From assembly GCF_028882275.1 (NCBI RefSeq), contig NZ_JARBUT010000012.1, positions 124,001-188,000 of the forward strand: a stretch of 64,000 nt of DNA, given 5' to 3'. This document shows, one piece after another, positions 61,536 through 64,000 of the stretch. The position numbers and the translations under genes are program-made. This stretch comes from Nocardiopsis sp. N85 (GTDB lineage Bacteria > Actinomycetota > Actinomycetes > Streptosporangiales > Streptosporangiaceae). The first letter of the stretch is position 1. Each line of letters starts with the position of its first letter. The notes beneath the pieces were generated by a model, which ran no database searches, was not told the DNA's origin, and saw nothing but the letters and a program-made list of their open reading frames with translations.

Positions 61536-62717
61536 TCAACCGGCCATCGAGAAGTCCGGATCGGCGCTCACCCCCAGCCCGTCGACATGGGAGGCGATCC
61601 GTTCCACCGCCGCCCCGTACACCTCCCGGTCCACCTTCGACAGGCCGGGGGAGGCCAGCGCGTCGGCCAGGTCCACCACGCGCAACGGGTCCAGGGCGAC
61701 CCAGGTGGGCACCATCTCCAGGGCGGTCGATTCCCATACGCCGGGTTCGACCTCGGTGAACTCCGCCTTCGCCAGGACCCCCTCGCGGCGCGAGTCGATG
61801 GGCGGCGAGGACTGGCCGGAGACCTGGTTGCCCAGGCCGTACACCACCCATTCACCGTCGACGCGCTCCACCGACTGCACCACGTGCGCGTGGTGCCCCA
61901 GGATCAGGTCGATGTCGGGTGAACCGACCAGCCGGGACAGTTCGCGCTGGTCGGCGTCGGCCTGGTGCATGTGCTCGGTGCCCCAGTGCATCGACAGCAC
62001 CACGATCCGAGCGCCGCGTTCCCGGGCCAGGGCGGCCTCGGCGAGGATGGCCTCCTCGTCGATGAGGTCGGCCATCCACTCCTTGCCCTCGGGGGGCAGG
62101 AAGCCGTTGAAGCCGTAGGTGTAGGACAGGTGCGCCACCGGCACGGGGTCGCCCCCGTCGGCCGAGGCCACCTCGTAGATCGTCGGCAGGGCGGCCTCCT
62201 CCTCGGTGCGGGCGCTGCCGGCCGCGCCCAACCCGGCCTCCTCCATGGCGTCCAGGGTGCGGACGACCCCGGCCTCTCCGCCGTCCAAGGTGTGGTTGGA
62301 GGCGGTCGAGCAGCCGTCGTAACCGGACTCGGCCAGCCCTCGGGCGACCTGTGGGGGCGCGGCGAACACCGGGTAACCGGTGAAGGGCCCCTCCTCCGGC
62401 GCCAAGGGGACCTCCAGATGGCACAGGGCCAGGTCGGCCTCGTTCAGGGTGGGGGCGATCCCGGCGAAGAGGGGTGCGAAGTCGAACTCCCCCTCCCCGT
62501 TCCGGCGGGCCTCCTCCCAGACCGAGGAGTGGACCAGCACGTCACCGCCGCCGATCACGCTCAGCGTGCGGGGGACGTGCGGGGAAGGGCTGGGCGGACC
62601 CGCGGTGGTGGTGTGCTCGACCTCGGGAACGGAGCACCCCGCCAGGGCCGCCACGAGCAGCAACGACGGGGTGCAGAGACGGACGACGGCGCGGTGGGCG
62701 GGCCGGGATGCGGTCAT
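61536..62717 (-). CDS. CapA-family lipoprotein (poly-gamma-glutamate capsule type)
   Basis: A 393-residue protein with a lipoprotein signal ending in AALAGC and a CapA/metallophosphatase-like fold: SVIGGGDVLVH at the start, LALCHLEVPL, STASNHTLDGG, VVLSMHWGTEH and LILGHHAHVVQSVE. The His/Asn-rich motifs are those of the calcineurin-like CapA family. Members take part in capsule polymer handling or cell-wall-linked phosphoester hydrolysis. It is anchored outside the cell. The ATG at 62717 is followed by a basic signal peptide. No capB or capC is adjacent. Confidence 0.9.
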   Translation of the reverse strand: MTASRPAHRAVVRLCTPSLLLVAALAGCSVPEVEHTTTAGPPSPSPHVPRTLSVIGGGDVLVHSSVWEEARRNGEGEFDFAPLFAGIAPTLNEADLALCHLEVPLAPEEGPFTGYPVFAAPPQVARGLAESGYDGCSTASNHTLDGGEAGVVRTLDAMEEAGLGAAGSARTEEEAALPTIYEVASADGGDPVPVAHLSYTYGFNGFLPPEGKEWMADLIDEEAILAEAALARERGARIVVLSMHWGTEHMHQADADQRELSRLVGSPDIDLILGHHAHVVQSVERVDGEWVVYGLGNQVSGQSSPPIDSRREGVLAKAEFTEVEPGVWESTALEMVPTWVALDPLRVVDLADALASPGLSKVDREVYGAAVERIASHVDGLGVSADPDFSMAG

Positions 62718-62911
62718 CGTTCCACGGTAGGAACGGCACGGGTGAGCGATGGGAACCGATGGGTGTGTGGTCGGTCGAGGAAAGGAAAAGAATCGAACGT
62801 GATGAAACCGTTCCCACGAACATCGGGCGGCGTCGTTCTCGCGTTCGTGATCGTCGCCGGTGAACGCGCTCCGGGCCGCCCCCGGAGGAAGGGACCGTCC
62901 GAGAGCAAGGT

Positions 62912-62940
62912 TTGACCCCGCTCGCATAAGAGCACATAGG
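62912..62940 (+). promoter_or_regulatory. Putative promoter of the fxsB gene
   Basis: TTGACC (62912-62917) is separated by 17 bases from CATAGG (62935-62940), a sigma-70-like arrangement with a good -35 and a weak -10. It lies 57 bases before the GTG of the radical SAM gene, whose own ribosome site is AGGAGG. Confidence 0.45.
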
Positions 62941-62997
62941 GAAGGGAATCGGTCCTATTCCCCCTTTTTGTGTGCTTTCGTCCCAGGAGGGCGCCGC

Positions 62998-64000
62998 GTG
63001 ACCGACGACCCTGTCACGACAGCCCGTCCCCACCAGGCGGAATGGCCCGCCGGACTCGACGTGGAGGAACTGCTCGCCCAGGGATGGCGTCCCACCCCTT
63101 TTCGCCAGTTCGTCCTCAAGATCCACAGCCGTTGCAACCTGGCCTGCGATTACTGCTACATGTACGAAATGGCGGACCAGGGCTGGCGACGCCAACCGCG
63201 CCGAATGGCCCGATCGATCGTCGACCGCGTCGCCGAACGGATCGCCGAGCACGCCCGGACCCACGACCGTTCCCGGGTGGACGTCATCCTCCACGGCGGC
63301 GAGCCCCTGCTGGCCGGGGCGGACCACATCCGCTATGTCGCCGACGCCCTCCGCAAGACCTGCGAACCCGACGTCCACGTCTCCCTGCGCGTGCAGACCA
63401 ACGGTGTCCTCGTCGACGACGCCTTCCTCGACCTGTTCGACGAACTGGGCGTGCGGGTCGGGGTGAGCGTCGACGGTGCCGAAGAGGACCACGACCGCCA
63501 CCGGCGCCGTGCCAACGGACGCGGCACCCACGCCGAGGTCCGGGCCGCCCTCGACCGCCTCACCCGCCGTCACCGGCATCTGCTGTCCGGGCTGTTGGCC
63601 ACCGTCGACCTGGAATCCGACCCCGTGACCACCTATGAGGCGCTGCTGGAGTTCGACCCGCCCGGCGTCGACTTCCTCCTCCCGCACGGTACCTGGGACG
63701 CACCGCCACCGGGCCTGACCGGGGAGGGCACCCCCTACGGCGACTGGCTGACCGCCGTGTTCGACCGCTGGTACGGGGCGCCCGTGCGGGAGACCGACAT
63801 CCGTATGTTCACCGAGATCATCCGGCTGGTCCTGGGCTCCCCCTCGCGCACCGAGTCCGTGGGGCTCTCCCCGGCCGCCATGGTGGTGATCGAGACCGAC
63901 GGATCGGTCGAACAGGTCGACAGCCTCAAGGCCGTGGCCGAGGGCGCCGCCGGCACGCCCTTCCACATCCTCACCCACCCCTTCACCGAGGCCCTGTACA
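62998..64000 (+). CDS. fxsB: FxsB-type radical SAM/SPASM protein of an FxSxx RiPP pathway (3' partial)
   Basis: A GTG at 62998 preceded by AGGAGG opens a frame that runs off the right edge (about 334 residues seen). The 4Fe-4S cluster motif is KIHSRCNLACDYCYMYE (C-X3-C-X2-C), followed by VDVILHGGEPLLAG and RVQTNGVLVDD, all standard for radical SAM enzymes. VDFLLPHGTWDAPPPG and VIETDGSVEQVDSLK match the FxsB branch, which installs crosslinks in peptides ending in Phe-X-Ser-X-X. The SPASM end and the rest of the locus (precursor fxsA and others) lie outside the window. No FxSxx precursor was seen upstream. Confidence 0.88.
   Translation, partial: MTDDPVTTARPHQAEWPAGLDVEELLAQGWRPTPFRQFVLKIHSRCNLACDYCYMYEMADQGWRRQPRRMARSIVDRVAERIAEHARTHDRSRVDVILHGGEPLLAGADHIRYVADALRKTCEPDVHVSLRVQTNGVLVDDAFLDLFDELGVRVGVSVDGAEEDHDRHRRRANGRGTHAEVRAALDRLTRRHRHLLSGLLATVDLESDPVTTYEALLEFDPPGVDFLLPHGTWDAPPPGLTGEGTPYGDWLTAVFDRWYGAPVRETDIRMFTEIIRLVLGSPSRTESVGLSPAAMVVIETDGSVEQVDSLKAVAEGAAGTPFHILTHPFTEALY

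Noticed and set aside
62802-62917. Small ORF upstream of fxsB as a possible FxSxx precursor
   Set aside because: Its predicted C-terminus ends Ser-Lys-Val without Phe-X-Ser-X-X, and the promoter for fxsB overlaps its end.
1-64000. CRISPR arrays, rRNA genes, integrase/attachment-site pairs
   Set aside because: No regularly spaced direct repeats, no rRNA-like sequence and no tyrosine or serine recombinase was recognised. The only complete mobile element is the IS630-type copy at 14556-15728.

Overview
The window is about 64 kb of very GC-rich DNA with GTG and TTG starts, strong third-position G/C, leaderless promoters of the TANNNT type and families typical of filamentous actinomycetes: DUF6177 and DUF6507 type VII-associated proteins, an FxsB radical SAM protein, an ectoine hydroxylase, and an SNF2/SWIM pair. 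A Nocardiopsis-like genome is the best guess. That is inference from gene content; no rRNA, tRNA or housekeeping marker was found to prove it.

Layout. 0-5.3 kb: the end of a type II Wadjet locus (JetD), a Pro-rich membrane protein, a bile-acid:Na+ symporter family transporter, a secreted alpha/beta hydrolase and small unknown genes. 5.3-10.7 kb: a polymorphic-toxin operon with a DUF6507 helical protein, an 898-residue toxin ending in an ADP-ribosyltransferase domain, a probable immunity protein built of two repeats, and an ATGA-coupled DUF6177 protein. 10.7-17.5 kb: an orphan N6-adenine methylase, then a kinase-helicase reading frame with a frameshift, cut by an IS630-type element whose other flank is the C-terminal half of a type IIG-like methylase; the ends of both genes at the junction are missing. 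17.6-19.6 kb: a decayed lasso-peptide locus (cyclase remnant, RRE/protease B, GNAT acetyltransferase). 19.8-25.0 kb: a second type VII-like module (small helical protein, broken helical protein, lipoprotein) and an inverted paralogue next to an IS5-like remnant. 25.2-30.1 kb: a broken P-loop/repeat protein, an unknown coiled-coil gene and a DUF262/DUF1524 (GmrSD-like) restriction protein. Positions 1-30 kb therefore read as a defence and toxin island in partial decay.

30.5-41.3 kb is calmer: a DesK/LuxR-type two-component system divergent from a membrane protein with striking palindromes between them, ectoine hydroxylase, a YjbR-like protein, an XRE/ImmA-IrrE regulator-protease with an upstream partner behind a perfect 15-bp inverted repeat, ChrA and a methyltransferase. 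41.8-53.3 kb carries tandem paralogues with a copied leader, a YchJ protein, TPR-like and repeat proteins, an intact homologue of the broken 25-27 kb gene, and a histidine phosphatase. 54.0-59.1 kb holds two minus-strand genes (one Cys-rich and nuclease-like) divergent from an SNF2 N-terminal-domain-only protein coupled to a SWIM zinc-finger protein. The right end has a GNAT protein, a large unknown protein, a CapA-family lipoprotein and the start of FxsB, the radical SAM enzyme of FxSxx RiPP pathways.

All family assignments were made by reading motifs and from memory of the families. No database search was run.
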